Source of the DNA: Novosphingobium naphthalenivorans NBRC 102051
Lineage (GTDB): Bacteria > Pseudomonadota > Alphaproteobacteria > Sphingomonadales > Sphingomonadaceae
Direction of reading: 5' to 3'
Assembly (NCBI RefSeq): GCF_001590985.1
Contig: NZ_BCTX01000003.1
Span: 1-64,000 of the forward strand
DNA length: 64,000 nt
This document shows positions 7,566 through 15,660 of the stretch, in pieces. The notes under the pieces are model-generated. The model saw only the letters and a list, made by a program, of their open reading frames with translations, searched no databases and was not told the origin of the DNA. How positions within the stretch are numbered: position 1 is the stretch's first letter; each line of letters opens with the position of its first letter. Made by a program: the position numbers and the translations under genes.

Positions 7566-9722
7566 ATGACAATGAAAATCCGGCTCATGGCCGCCGCCGC
7601 TCCGTTTGCCATCGCCCTGCTCGGCGCGGGCGCCATCATGCCTGCTGAAGCGAAGACGGCGGCAGCCGCGCCCGCTTACACCGGCCCCTTCGCACAGCCC
7701 AGCACCCTGCCCTTCCACGCGCCCGACTTCAGCGTGATCAAGGACAGCGACTACCAGCCCGCCATCGAGGCCGGCATTGCCGCCGAGCTGGCCGAAATGG
7801 AAGCGATCGCCAACAATCCGGCGAAGCCCACGTTCGAGAACACGGTCGTCGCGATGGAGCGGGCCGGCACGCTGCTCTCGCGCGTCGCCGGCGTGTTCGA
7901 CCAGCTCGTGAGCGCGAACACCAACGACACGCTCGATGCCACCGATACCGCGATGTCCCCCAAGCGCGAGGCGCTCAAGGACGAAATCTACCTCAACGAC
8001 AAGCTCTTCGCCCGCGTGAAGGCCGTGCATGACAGCGCCGCGGGCAAGGCCCTGACCGGCGAGGACAAGATGCTGCTGGAGACGACTTACGCCAAGTTCG
8101 TCCACCGCGGTGCCGAGCTCGATGCCGCGCACAAGGCCGAGCTCAAGCAGATGAACCTGCGGATCGCCGCGCTGGAAACCAAGTTCTCGCAGACGCTGAC
8201 GGCGGGCACCGATGCCGCCGCCGTCGTCTTCGACAGCAAGGACCAGCTAGCCGGCCTGTCGGACGCCGACATTGCCGCTGCCGCCAAGCGCGCTGCCGAC
8301 AAGGGGCTTGCCGGCAAATACGTGCTGGCGCTGGTCAATACCACGCAGCAGCCCGCGCTTTCGCAGCTCACCAACCGCGAGACCCGCAAGAAGCTGTTCG
8401 AAGCGAGCGTCACCCGCTGCACCGGCGGTGACGACAGCACCATCGGCATCGTCAGCGAGCTGGCCGTGCTGCGCGCGAAGAAGGCCAAGCTGCTTGGCCT
8501 GCCCGACTATGCGACCTTCCAGATGTACGACCGCATGGTCACCAAGCCGGCCAAGGCGATGGAGTTCATGAAGGGCTTCGTTCCCGCGCTGGGCGCCACC
8601 CAGTCGCGCGAGCAGGCGATCCTGACCGAAGCCGCCAAGGCCGACGGCGTGACCAAGCTGGAACCGTGGGACTGGGGCTACTACGCGGAGAAGGTCCGCA
8701 AGGCGAAGTACGATCTCGACGATGCGCAGATCAAGCCCTACTTCAATGTGTGGAACACGCTGGAAAACGGCGTTTTCTATGCCGCCACGCAGACTTACGG
8801 CATTACCTTCAAGCGCCGCACGGACCTGCCGGTGTATCACCCCTCGATGCGCGCCTACGAAGTGTTCGACAAGGACGGCAGCCCGCTGGCGCTGTTCTAC
8901 TTCGATCCCTATGCCCGCCCCAACAAGCAGGGCGGCGCCTGGATGACCAACTTCGTCGAGCAGTCCGATCTGCTGGGCGACAAGCCGGTGGTGGTCAACA
9001 CGCTCAACATCACCCCGCCCCCCGAAGGCCAGCCGCCGCTGGCGACGTGGGATGATGTGACCACGATGTTCCACGAATTCGGCCATGCCCTGCACGGCAT
9101 GTTCGCCAGCCAGAAGTACCCCTCGCTCTCGGGCACCAACACCGCGCGCGACTTCGTGGAGTTCCCCAGCCAGTTCAACGAGAACTTCGCCACGGTGCCG
9201 CAAGTGCTGCAGCACTTCGCCAAGAACGCGGCCGGAGAAACAATTCCCGATGCGCTGATGCAGAAGATCGAGGCCGCCGAGAAGTGGAACCAGGGCCTGG
9301 GCTTCGGCGAGACGCTGGAAGCGGCCATGCTCGACATGGACTGGCACACCCTGAACGAAGAGCAGGCCGCCCAGCCGCCGCTCGCTTTCGAGGCCAAGGC
9401 GCTGGCCGGCATGGACGCCGAAGGCCTGCACACCGGGATGATCCCGCCGCGCTACCGCACGCCCTATTTCCGGCACATCTGGAGCAACGGCTATTCGGCC
9501 GGATACTACGCCTATATCTGGACCGAAATGCTGGCCCACGACGGCTGGGACTGGGTGGAAAAGAACGGCGGCATGACCCGCGCCAACGGCGACCACATCC
9601 GCGCTACCTTCCTGGGCCAGGGCCACAGCAAGGACTTCTCGGTCATGTACCACAACTTCACCGGGCATGATCCGCAGCTGGAGCCGATGCTCGAAGCGCG
9701 CGGACTGACGGAAAGCCAGTAA
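7566..9722 (+). CDS. dcp: Secreted M3 family peptidyl-dipeptidase
   Basis: A 718-residue zinc peptidase of family M3. Residues 1-29 look like a signal peptide ending AEA, so the enzyme is periplasmic. The catalytic motif HEFGH lies at residues 503-507, with the third ligand expected in the following helix (FVEFPSQFNENF). The length matches peptidyl-dipeptidase Dcp, which removes C-terminal dipeptides from short peptides; an oligopeptidase of the PrlC type is the main alternative. The ATG at 7566 gives a good signal peptide; a second ATG two codons later is equally possible. Confidence 0.87.
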   Translation: MTMKIRLMAAAAPFAIALLGAGAIMPAEAKTAAAAPAYTGPFAQPSTLPFHAPDFSVIKDSDYQPAIEAGIAAELAEMEAIANNPAKPTFENTVVAMERAGTLLSRVAGVFDQLVSANTNDTLDATDTAMSPKREALKDEIYLNDKLFARVKAVHDSAAGKALTGEDKMLLETTYAKFVHRGAELDAAHKAELKQMNLRIAALETKFSQTLTAGTDAAAVVFDSKDQLAGLSDADIAAAAKRAADKGLAGKYVLALVNTTQQPALSQLTNRETRKKLFEASVTRCTGGDDSTIGIVSELAVLRAKKAKLLGLPDYATFQMYDRMVTKPAKAMEFMKGFVPALGATQSREQAILTEAAKADGVTKLEPWDWGYYAEKVRKAKYDLDDAQIKPYFNVWNTLENGVFYAATQTYGITFKRRTDLPVYHPSMRAYEVFDKDGSPLALFYFDPYARPNKQGGAWMTNFVEQSDLLGDKPVVVNTLNITPPPEGQPPLATWDDVTTMFHEFGHALHGMFASQKYPSLSGTNTARDFVEFPSQFNENFATVPQVLQHFAKNAAGETIPDALMQKIEAAEKWNQGLGFGETLEAAMLDMDWHTLNEEQAAQPPLAFEAKALAGMDAEGLHTGMIPPRYRTPYFRHIWSNGYSAGYYAYIWTEMLAHDGWDWVEKNGGMTRANGDHIRATFLGQGHSKDFSVMYHNFTGHDPQLEPMLEARGLTESQ

Positions 9723-9753
9723 TACCAAGCTGCGATGATCGGAACCCATAGAG

Positions 9754-9872
9754 CCCTCTCCCCTTCAGGGGAGAGGGTTGGGAGAGGGGAAGTGCGCTGG
9801 CGTTCCCCTCTCAACTCCGGCTAGGCGGTCAAGCCGCCAAGCCTGCGTATCTCTCCCCTGAAGGGGAGAGAG
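9754..9872. repeat. Composite palindromic repeat, copy 1
   Basis: Two palindromes built on CTCTCCCCTTCAGGGGAGAG and its near mirror bracket about 70 bases that include TTGGGAGAGGGG and a CAACTCCGGCTAG segment. The arrangement recurs in reverse orientation at 28638-28756, and a diverged version lies at 55089-55189. The rest of the 9723-9984 gap holds no gene that I can support. Confidence 0.8.
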
Positions 9873-9984
9873 TATATGAGTCATGTTCATCGCACGCTGG
9901 TATAAGCCACGCCCCCTCCCGCCTTTCACCTGAGGCGGGAGGGGCGCCTTGGGGTGGTCAGGAAACAGCCCCCCGATCACCTCA

Positions 9985-10569
9985 TCAGTGCGGCACGTCC
10001 TTGCCCGGGCCATCGCCGGCCTGCGCGATCAGCAGCTTTTCACGCAAGCTGGCCCGCGACGTGGAAATGACGTGATCGACGCCTTCGATCGTGATCGCCA
10101 GGGTTCCGTGCTCGGTCGTCACGATGAAGCCCTTTTCCTTCAGATACCACAGATGAAACTCGAACAGCTCGTCCGAACAGTTCAGCAACTGGTGGACATA
10201 ATATCTGCCGACACCGGCATCCTGCGCCTGCTCCCGCCTTCGCTTGTAGAGGAACAGAAGGATCTTCGCATGAGCATCGGCATCGGAAATCGCCGATCGT
10301 TCATCATCGAGTTCATCAGCGGCTGAAGGAAACAGGAAGCCCGTGACCTCGGAATAGACGATATCGTATTCGGCGCGCTTCTCAGGAGTTCTCAACGCCT
10401 TGTAGGCAGAGATGATCTTCGTCAGCTTCTCTACGTCACCGCCTTCGGAATGATCCGGGTGGTACTTCTTGGCCAGCAAGTGGTAGGCCGATTCAAGCGC
10501 CCTTGCACTGCAACTCGGACTGACTTCCAGAATGTCGTAATAATCAACGAATGTATCGTCTTTGGTCAT
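9985..10569 (-). CDS. J-domain protein with uncharacterised C-terminal domain
   Basis: A 194-residue protein that starts with a DnaJ J-domain (about residues 8-72): helix II is followed by the obligatory HPD at 37-39 and then helix III (RAEYDIVYSEV). J-domains stimulate Hsp70 ATPase activity. No Gly/Phe or zinc-finger region follows. From about residue 100 the sequence is helical and ends in a compact region (YYVHQLLNCSDELFEFHLWY, then KGFIVTTEHGTLAITIEG) resembling a winged helix with a beta wing. The gene is monocistronic. The partner chaperone and client are unknown. Confidence 0.8.
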   Translation of the reverse strand: MTKDDTFVDYYDILEVSPSCSARALESAYHLLAKKYHPDHSEGGDVEKLTKIISAYKALRTPEKRAEYDIVYSEVTGFLFPSAADELDDERSAISDADAHAKILLFLYKRRREQAQDAGVGRYYVHQLLNCSDELFEFHLWYLKEKGFIVTTEHGTLAITIEGVDHVISTSRASLREKLLIAQAGDGPGKDVPH

Positions 10570-10705
10570 CTTCGAATTACCTCGATCGGCACCGGTATTT
10601 TTTTACCGCAAGATGACGGAAACGCCAGTCATAGGCGCGAATTTCTCTACAGCTTCCAGAACAGGGCAGCCTAGACCAGACCGCCGGTCCGGGCCGTGAC
10701 TGCGC

Positions 10706-11446
10706 CTAACCCACCGACAGCGCCCGCGCGCCGGGTTCGCCCACCCAGCGCGCCGGGCAGCCCCAGACGCGCTCGACCACGTCGGCGCCGAGCGCGAATT
10801 CGGGCGCGCCATCGGCCACGAGGCGCCCCCGGTCGAGCACGATCACCCGGTCGGCATGGTTCATCGCCATGGCCAGGTCGTGCAGCACCAGCACCACGCC
10901 GCGGCCCAGCACGGCCTGTCTGCGGAAGCAGGCCAGCAGCGCAGCCGCATGGGCCAGGTCGAGGCTGGCCAGCGGCTCGTCGGCCAGCAGCCAGCCCGGC
11001 CCCGTCGCCAGCACCCGCGCCATCAGCGTGCGCGCCCGCTCCCCGCCCGAAAGCTGCGAGACGCGGCGGTGGCGGAGCGCATCGAGGTCCATCGCGGCGA
11101 TCGCCTCGTCGATCGCGACTTGCGCCTCGCTGCCGGGAACGCCGCGCCACGGCAGGCGCCCCAGCGAGACCAGCACTTCGACCGAAAGGTCCCAGGCCAC
11201 TTCCGGCGCTTGCGGCAGATAGCCGATGGCCCGCGCGCGGGTTTCGGGATGGAGGCCGGCCATCGGCTGGCCGCCCAGCGCGACATGCCCCCGGTCCGGC
11301 GGTTGCAGCCCGGCCAGACAGGAGAGCAGCGTCGACTTGCCTGCGCCGTTGGGGCCGCAGATCGCCGTCACTTCGCCCAGATGCAACATGACCGTGAGAT
11401 CGGCGATGCGGTCCTTCACGCCCAGATCCAAGGTCTGCAGGCTCAT
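10706..11446 (-). CDS. btuD: Cobalamin ABC transporter ATP-binding protein
   Basis: A 246-residue ABC ATPase of the FecCD/BtuCD class. The Walker A motif is at residues 31-39 (GPNGAGKST), the signature is LSGGERAR, and the Walker B is LLADEPLASLD. It overlaps the permease gene by four bases and is the last gene of the operon that begins with the riboswitch-controlled receptor. That context makes cobalamin the likely substrate; on sequence alone iron-siderophore or haem would be equally possible. An open frame running upstream through the permease region is an out-of-frame shadow. Confidence 0.85.
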   Translation of the reverse strand: MSLQTLDLGVKDRIADLTVMLHLGEVTAICGPNGAGKSTLLSCLAGLQPPDRGHVALGGQPMAGLHPETRARAIGYLPQAPEVAWDLSVEVLVSLGRLPWRGVPGSEAQVAIDEAIAAMDLDALRHRRVSQLSGGERARTLMARVLATGPGWLLADEPLASLDLAHAAALLACFRRQAVLGRGVVLVLHDLAMAMNHADRVIVLDRGRLVADGAPEFALGADVVERVWGCPARWVGEPGARALSVG

Positions 11447-12408
11447 ACCAGCCCCTTTCGCATCCGCAGGAGCAGGTTCAGGAAGAACGGCGCGCCCAGC
11501 AGCGACAGGGCAATGCCCAGCCGCAGCTCCCCGCCGCTGAGCGGCAGCACGCGGCACAGGCAGTCCGCGGCGAGCAGCAGCAGCGCCCCGGCCAGCGCGC
11601 TCGGCACGATCAGCGAACTGGGGCGCCGGTCGGTCAGCGGGCGGACCAGATGGGGCACCATCAGGCCGACGAAGCCGATGATCCCGGCGACGGCCACCCC
11701 CGCGCCGACCGTCAGGCCGATCCCGGCAATCATCAGTGCCTGCAGCCGCTGCGGATCGACGCCCAGCGAACGCGCCGCCGCCTCGCCCAGCGTCAATGCG
11801 TCGAGACTGCGGCCCGCAGCGATCAGCACGCCGATGCCTGCCAGCGTAAAGGGCGTCGCGATCCCAACTTCGCGCCAGGACCGGTCGGCCAGCGTGCCCA
11901 TCAACCAGGTGACGATCTCGCTCATCGCGAAAGGCGTGGGCGAAAGGCTGATGGCGAGGCTCATCAGGGCCCCGGCCAGGCTGGAGATCATCAGTCCGGC
12001 CAGCGTGAACAGGGCAATGCCGCCCTCGCGCCCGGCGATCAACGCCAGCAGCGCCATGGCACTGCCCGCGCCGATCAGGGCGAAGACCGGCAGCAGCCAC
12101 ACCGAAGCGGCATAGCCGGTCCAGAAGCTGAGCACCGCCCCCAGCGCCGCGCCGGGGGCAATGCCGAACAGCCCCGGATCGGCGAGCGGATTGCGCAGGA
12201 ACCCCTGCATCGCCGCTCCCGACGCGCCCAGCCCGGCGCCCAGCACCAGCGCCAGCGCCGCGCGCGGCAGGCGCAATTGCATGAGGATCACCGCGGCGTT
12301 GCGCGTCTCGGGCGCGAACGGGTCGATCCAGACCCGCCCCGCCAGCAGCGAGAGCGGCACAGCCACGATGAGCGCGGCCAGCAGGATCAGGATGAGGCGG
12401 CGGTTCAT
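11443..12408 (-). CDS. btuC: Cobalamin ABC transporter permease (FecCD type)
   Basis: A 321-residue inner-membrane permease of the FecCD/BtuC family, with about ten hydrophobic segments and the family signatures LPRAALALVLGAGLGASGA, GFVGLMVPH and LPLSGGELRLGI. It overlaps both neighbours by four bases, which indicates translational coupling to the binding protein upstream and the ATPase downstream. Two copies pair with two ATPases to move cobalamin into the cytoplasm. Confidence 0.88.
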   Translation of the reverse strand: MNRRLILILLAALIVAVPLSLLAGRVWIDPFAPETRNAAVILMQLRLPRAALALVLGAGLGASGAAMQGFLRNPLADPGLFGIAPGAALGAVLSFWTGYAASVWLLPVFALIGAGSAMALLALIAGREGGIALFTLAGLMISSLAGALMSLAISLSPTPFAMSEIVTWLMGTLADRSWREVGIATPFTLAGIGVLIAAGRSLDALTLGEAAARSLGVDPQRLQALMIAGIGLTVGAGVAVAGIIGFVGLMVPHLVRPLTDRRPSSLIVPSALAGALLLLAADCLCRVLPLSGGELRLGIALSLLGAPFFLNLLLRMRKGLV

Positions 12409-13310
12409 GGTTTCCCCACCCCTCTATCGCGGGCTTGAGCCCCCTCCTCTTCAGAGGAGGGGGGTGGGGGTGGTGCAATCCCGCGCCTGACCTCGGCCAG
12501 CCGCGCCACGGCGCGCGGGATGGTCGGCCCGCCGCACCAGAGCAAGGCACTTTTCAGCGGCGCGCGGACTGTGCCCTTGAGAGCCTGCAAGGCGGGATGG
12601 CGCAACATGCGGTCTTCCTGCGATTGTGGATTGCCCACGGCGAAGATCACGCGAGGCGGATCGGCCAGCACGCGTTCGAGCGGCAGGAAATCGGCCTGCG
12701 ACAGCCCGCGCGCGGCCGCCCCATTGGTGAAACCTGTGTGCTGCAGGAGGTCCGCGATCAGCGTGCCGTCTCCCGCGACGATGCCGCCCGATTCCCACAC
12801 CAGCGCCGGGACAGGCGCCCGGCCGGCGGGCGGCGCGGCCTTCGCCAAAGCCGTTTCGATGCGCGTGACCAGTGCTTCCCCAGCCTGCGCGTGTCCGGCC
12901 AGCCCGGCCAGATCGCGAACCTGCTGTTCGGATGCCGCGACATCGGACGGGATCGGCAATGTCACCACCCGGATGCCGAGATCCTGCAACGCCTGCCGCG
13001 TGGCCGGGGCGAGGAAGCTGCCCGCCACCACCACATCGGGCGCGAGCGCGGCGACTTCCTCCACCGATCCCGAGGTCGCCCGAAAGCGCCGCGCCTTGGC
13101 GAGGTCCATCGAACTGGAAGCCGGGTCCCGGCTGTAGTGCGAAATCGCCAGAAGCTGCCCCGGCGCGGCCACTTCGGCCAGGATCGCATCGGTGCAGGGA
13201 TTGAGCGAGACCAGCGTAGGGCCTGCGGGGACAAGCGCCGCCGTCCCGCCCGCACCGGAGCCGCCGCAAGCGGCGAGCCCCAGCGCGGCAAGGATGACGG
13301 CGCCGCGCAT
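12405..13310 (-). CDS. btuF: Cobalamin-binding ABC lipoprotein
   Basis: A 301-residue substrate-binding protein of the BtuF/helical-backbone type. The lipobox LAAC places a lipid at cysteine 15, then a bilobal binding fold follows (LVSLNPCTDAILAEVA near the start; WCGGPTIPRAVARLAEVR at the end of the conserved part). The last 25 or so residues are proline-, serine- and glutamate-rich and are encoded by a palindromic repeat at 12440-12463 and its flank, so this tail is not part of the family fold. The gene starts two bases after the btuB stop and overlaps the permease start by four bases. Confidence 0.85.
   Translation of the reverse strand: MRGAVILAALGLAACGGSGAGGTAALVPAGPTLVSLNPCTDAILAEVAAPGQLLAISHYSRDPASSSMDLAKARRFRATSGSVEEVAALAPDVVVAGSFLAPATRQALQDLGIRVVTLPIPSDVAASEQQVRDLAGLAGHAQAGEALVTRIETALAKAAPPAGRAPVPALVWESGGIVAGDGTLIADLLQHTGFTNGAAARGLSQADFLPLERVLADPPRVIFAVGNPQSQEDRMLRHPALQALKGTVRAPLKSALLWCGGPTIPRAVARLAEVRRGIAPPPPPSSEEEGAQARDRGVGKP
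12440..12463. repeat. Palindromic repeat inside the 3' end of btuF
   Basis: An eleven-base inverted repeat, CCCCCTCCTCT and AGAGGAGGGGG, separated by TC. It resembles a single arm of the longer composite repeats at 9754 and 28638. It lies within the coding region of btuF near its end and supplies the proline-rich tail. Confidence 0.75.
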
Positions 13311-13312
13311 CG

Positions 13313-15148
13313 TCAGAGCTTCACCCGGACCCCGGCATAAGCCGAACGGCCCGGCGTGCCGTAAGTGCGCACGACCTCGTAATGCTCGTCGAACAGGTTT
13401 TCCACGCGGCCATAGACCTCGATATTGTCCGTCAAGGCGTAGGACGCCCGCACGCCGGCAACGACATAGCCATCCAGATAATACGTGTTGGCCGTATCGT
13501 CATAGCGCCCGCCGCCCACGCGCAGATCGGCGCCAAGCTTCAAGCCCAGAGCCCAGCTCTTGTCCAGACTGGCGTAGAAGTTGTTCTTCTGCCGCCGGGC
13601 CAGCTGCGCGCCGGTATCCTCGTTGGTGGCGTCGAGATAAGTATAGGCCAGGTTCACGTCGAAGCCATGCCAGTTCGCCACCTGCATACCCAGTTCCAGC
13701 CCCTGTGCACGGGCACGGCCGACATTGTAGTAGTTCCAGTTGGCCAGATCGTAGTCGATCAGGTTCTTCGTCTTGCGATCGAAGTAGGTCAGGGTGAAGC
13801 GGCCGGTGCCTTCGGCGAAGGGCTGCTCGATCCCCACGTCCCAGCCCTTTGACGTCTCGGGATCGAGCGCACGGAAACCGGCATTAGTGTAGAGCTGATA
13901 GAGCGAAGGCGCCTTGAAGCCCTCGCCATAGCTGGCGCGCAGCACCGGCGCTTCGTCGCCCGAACCGATCACCCAGGCGCCGTTCGCGGCGAAGGTGGTC
14001 TTGTGGCCGAAATCCGAATTGTCGTCGTAGCGCAGGCCGCCGTTGAGCGTCAGCCCGGCGAGCGGGCGCAGCGTCAGGTTGCCGTAGTAGCTGTCGATCG
14101 AGGTCGAATCCTTCGAGCCATAATTGTCGTCAAACTTCTGCTTCTCGGTCTCGGCGCCGACGAGGATCGAGGCCATTTCCACCGGCGTGAAGGACACCTG
14201 CCCTTCGACCCGCTCGACGCGGCCATTGGTCTCGTAAGGGCCCCAGACGGCATCGTTCGAAATGCGGTGGGTGTCGGTCAGACCATAGCCCACGCGCGCA
14301 TTGAGGCGATCGTCGAGGCCCGAATAGCGCAGATTGGCATAGCCCAGCGCATCGCGCTTGAGGCCGGTGTTGAGCGCATCGGCACCGGTGTTATCGTAAT
14401 CGTAGTTGGCCTTGGTCCAGTAGCCGCCCACGTCGGCCGAAAAGCCCGAGACCAGTTCCACTTCCGCGCGGGCATTGGCGCTCTTGCTTTCGAAGCCATC
14501 CTTCTCGGTGCCGCCAAGCCGCTCGTCGAAGGCCGAGAAGCCATCGCCCTTCATCCAGTTGCCGCCGAGCGTGAGGCCGACCGGCCCCAGCTTGCCCATG
14601 GCCGAGGCGCTGGCCTGACGGCGATTGCGCCAGCCGTATTCGGCCTGCGCCCGGCCGGTCCACTGATCGGTGGGACGCGCGGTGATGAAATTGATGACGC
14701 CGCCGATCGCGCGGCTGCCCCACAGCACGCCCGAGGACCCGCGCACCACTTCGACGCGGTCGAACTGGCCGATGGTGAGCGAGCCGAAATCGAAGCCGCC
14801 GCCGACGTCGCCCGGATCGTTCACCGGCACCCCGTCGATCAGCACCAGGCTCTGCGCATTGTCGGCGCCGCGGATGAACACGCTGGCGGGCTGGCCGAAG
14901 CCGCCCGACTGGGTGAACGAGACCCCCGGCAGACGCGCCAGCACGTCGAGCGCGGTGGTGGCCTGGGTGCGCTCGATCTCGTCGCGGGTGACGACGCTGA
15001 CCGACTGGCCGATCTGGGTGATCGGGGTGGGCTCGCGCGTGGCCGTGACGACAATGGTATCAGCGGTATCGGCGGTATCAGCCGCTTCATCGGCCCATGC
15101 GGGCGTGCTCACCGCCAGCGCGGTGCCGAGCAGAAACAGGGACTTCAT
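13313..15148 (-). CDS. btuB: TonB-dependent cobalamin receptor
   Basis: A 611-residue outer-membrane receptor. A signal peptide (about 1-19, ending AWA) is followed by a TonB box-like DTIVVTATR, a plug domain (about 40-150, with LARLPGVSF and SVFIRGADN) and a 22-strand barrel ending in an aromatic-basic strand. The length and the segment spacing match BtuB. The upstream cobalamin riboswitch and the btuFCD genes that follow within two bases make vitamin B12 the substrate. The ATG at 15148 is preferred because GGAGG lies seven bases ahead; the ATG two codons earlier touches the ribosome site. Confidence 0.9.
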   Translation of the reverse strand: MKSLFLLGTALAVSTPAWADEAADTADTADTIVVTATREPTPITQIGQSVSVVTRDEIERTQATTALDVLARLPGVSFTQSGGFGQPASVFIRGADNAQSLVLIDGVPVNDPGDVGGGFDFGSLTIGQFDRVEVVRGSSGVLWGSRAIGGVINFITARPTDQWTGRAQAEYGWRNRRQASASAMGKLGPVGLTLGGNWMKGDGFSAFDERLGGTEKDGFESKSANARAEVELVSGFSADVGGYWTKANYDYDNTGADALNTGLKRDALGYANLRYSGLDDRLNARVGYGLTDTHRISNDAVWGPYETNGRVERVEGQVSFTPVEMASILVGAETEKQKFDDNYGSKDSTSIDSYYGNLTLRPLAGLTLNGGLRYDDNSDFGHKTTFAANGAWVIGSGDEAPVLRASYGEGFKAPSLYQLYTNAGFRALDPETSKGWDVGIEQPFAEGTGRFTLTYFDRKTKNLIDYDLANWNYYNVGRARAQGLELGMQVANWHGFDVNLAYTYLDATNEDTGAQLARRQKNNFYASLDKSWALGLKLGADLRVGGGRYDDTANTYYLDGYVVAGVRASYALTDNIEVYGRVENLFDEHYEVVRTYGTPGRSAYAGVRVKL

Positions 15149-15254
15149 ATGCATTCCTCCAACCTGAACGATAAGCCGTTCATGGCGGAGGGCACGCTCT
15201 TCACGGCGTGCGTCTCGCTGCATTCCGGTACACCCCGCCCGGCGCGGAACGACT

Positions 15255-15411
15255 GTCTCTGGGCAGGTCTCCTGGCTTCCGGGTCGATGCCCGCCCCCGC
15301 CTTCCCGGTCTTTCGACCAGTGGCCTATCGGGGGCAGACTTCCCGGTCACAGTTGCGGGGGCAGCGCCGGAATCGAACCGGCTTCCCTCTTCGGTCCGGA
15401 ACCTCTTGCAA
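15255..15411 (-). promoter_or_regulatory. Cobalamin riboswitch
   Basis: Read on the minus strand, this leader has the conserved cores of the cobalamin aptamer in order: GCTGCCCCCGCAACTGT, then GGCCACTGG, then the B12 box GAAGCCAGGAGACCTGCC (15261-15278). About 105 bases separate it from the btuB start. In that gap GCACGC (15192-15197) and GCGTGC (15206-15211) can form a hairpin ahead of the ribosome site, so expression may be controlled at translation. The whole btuBFCD operon lies behind it. Confidence 0.93.
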
Positions 15412-15660
15412 GGCCCGCGGACAACCCATGACATGACCGCGCCGATAGAGCGGCGTTACGGGCTTGGCAAGCACGAGCCGCGCCCCGTCCCCCCGCAATG
15501 GCACCAAAGCGAAATCTTAAGGCCTTTAAGCCTATCCCTGCCCCCTGTCCCGCCAAGGGACGGTGCGCAAAGCGCGGATGCACGGCCCGCCAAGCCGGGT
15601 TAGGCCCCAGATTAGGCCTATTGTACGCGTCTTTGCGCCTGCCGCCGCGAAAGGAACCGA

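Noticed and set aside
10706..12550. A possible permease-ATPase fusion in one frame
   Set aside because: The frame upstream of the btuD start is out of phase with the real permease and reads as low-complexity sequence. The four-base overlap shows two genes.
13313..15148. Siderophore or haem receptor instead of BtuB
   Set aside because: The riboswitch upstream and the btuFCD genes downstream point to cobalamin. There are no siderophore genes nearby.
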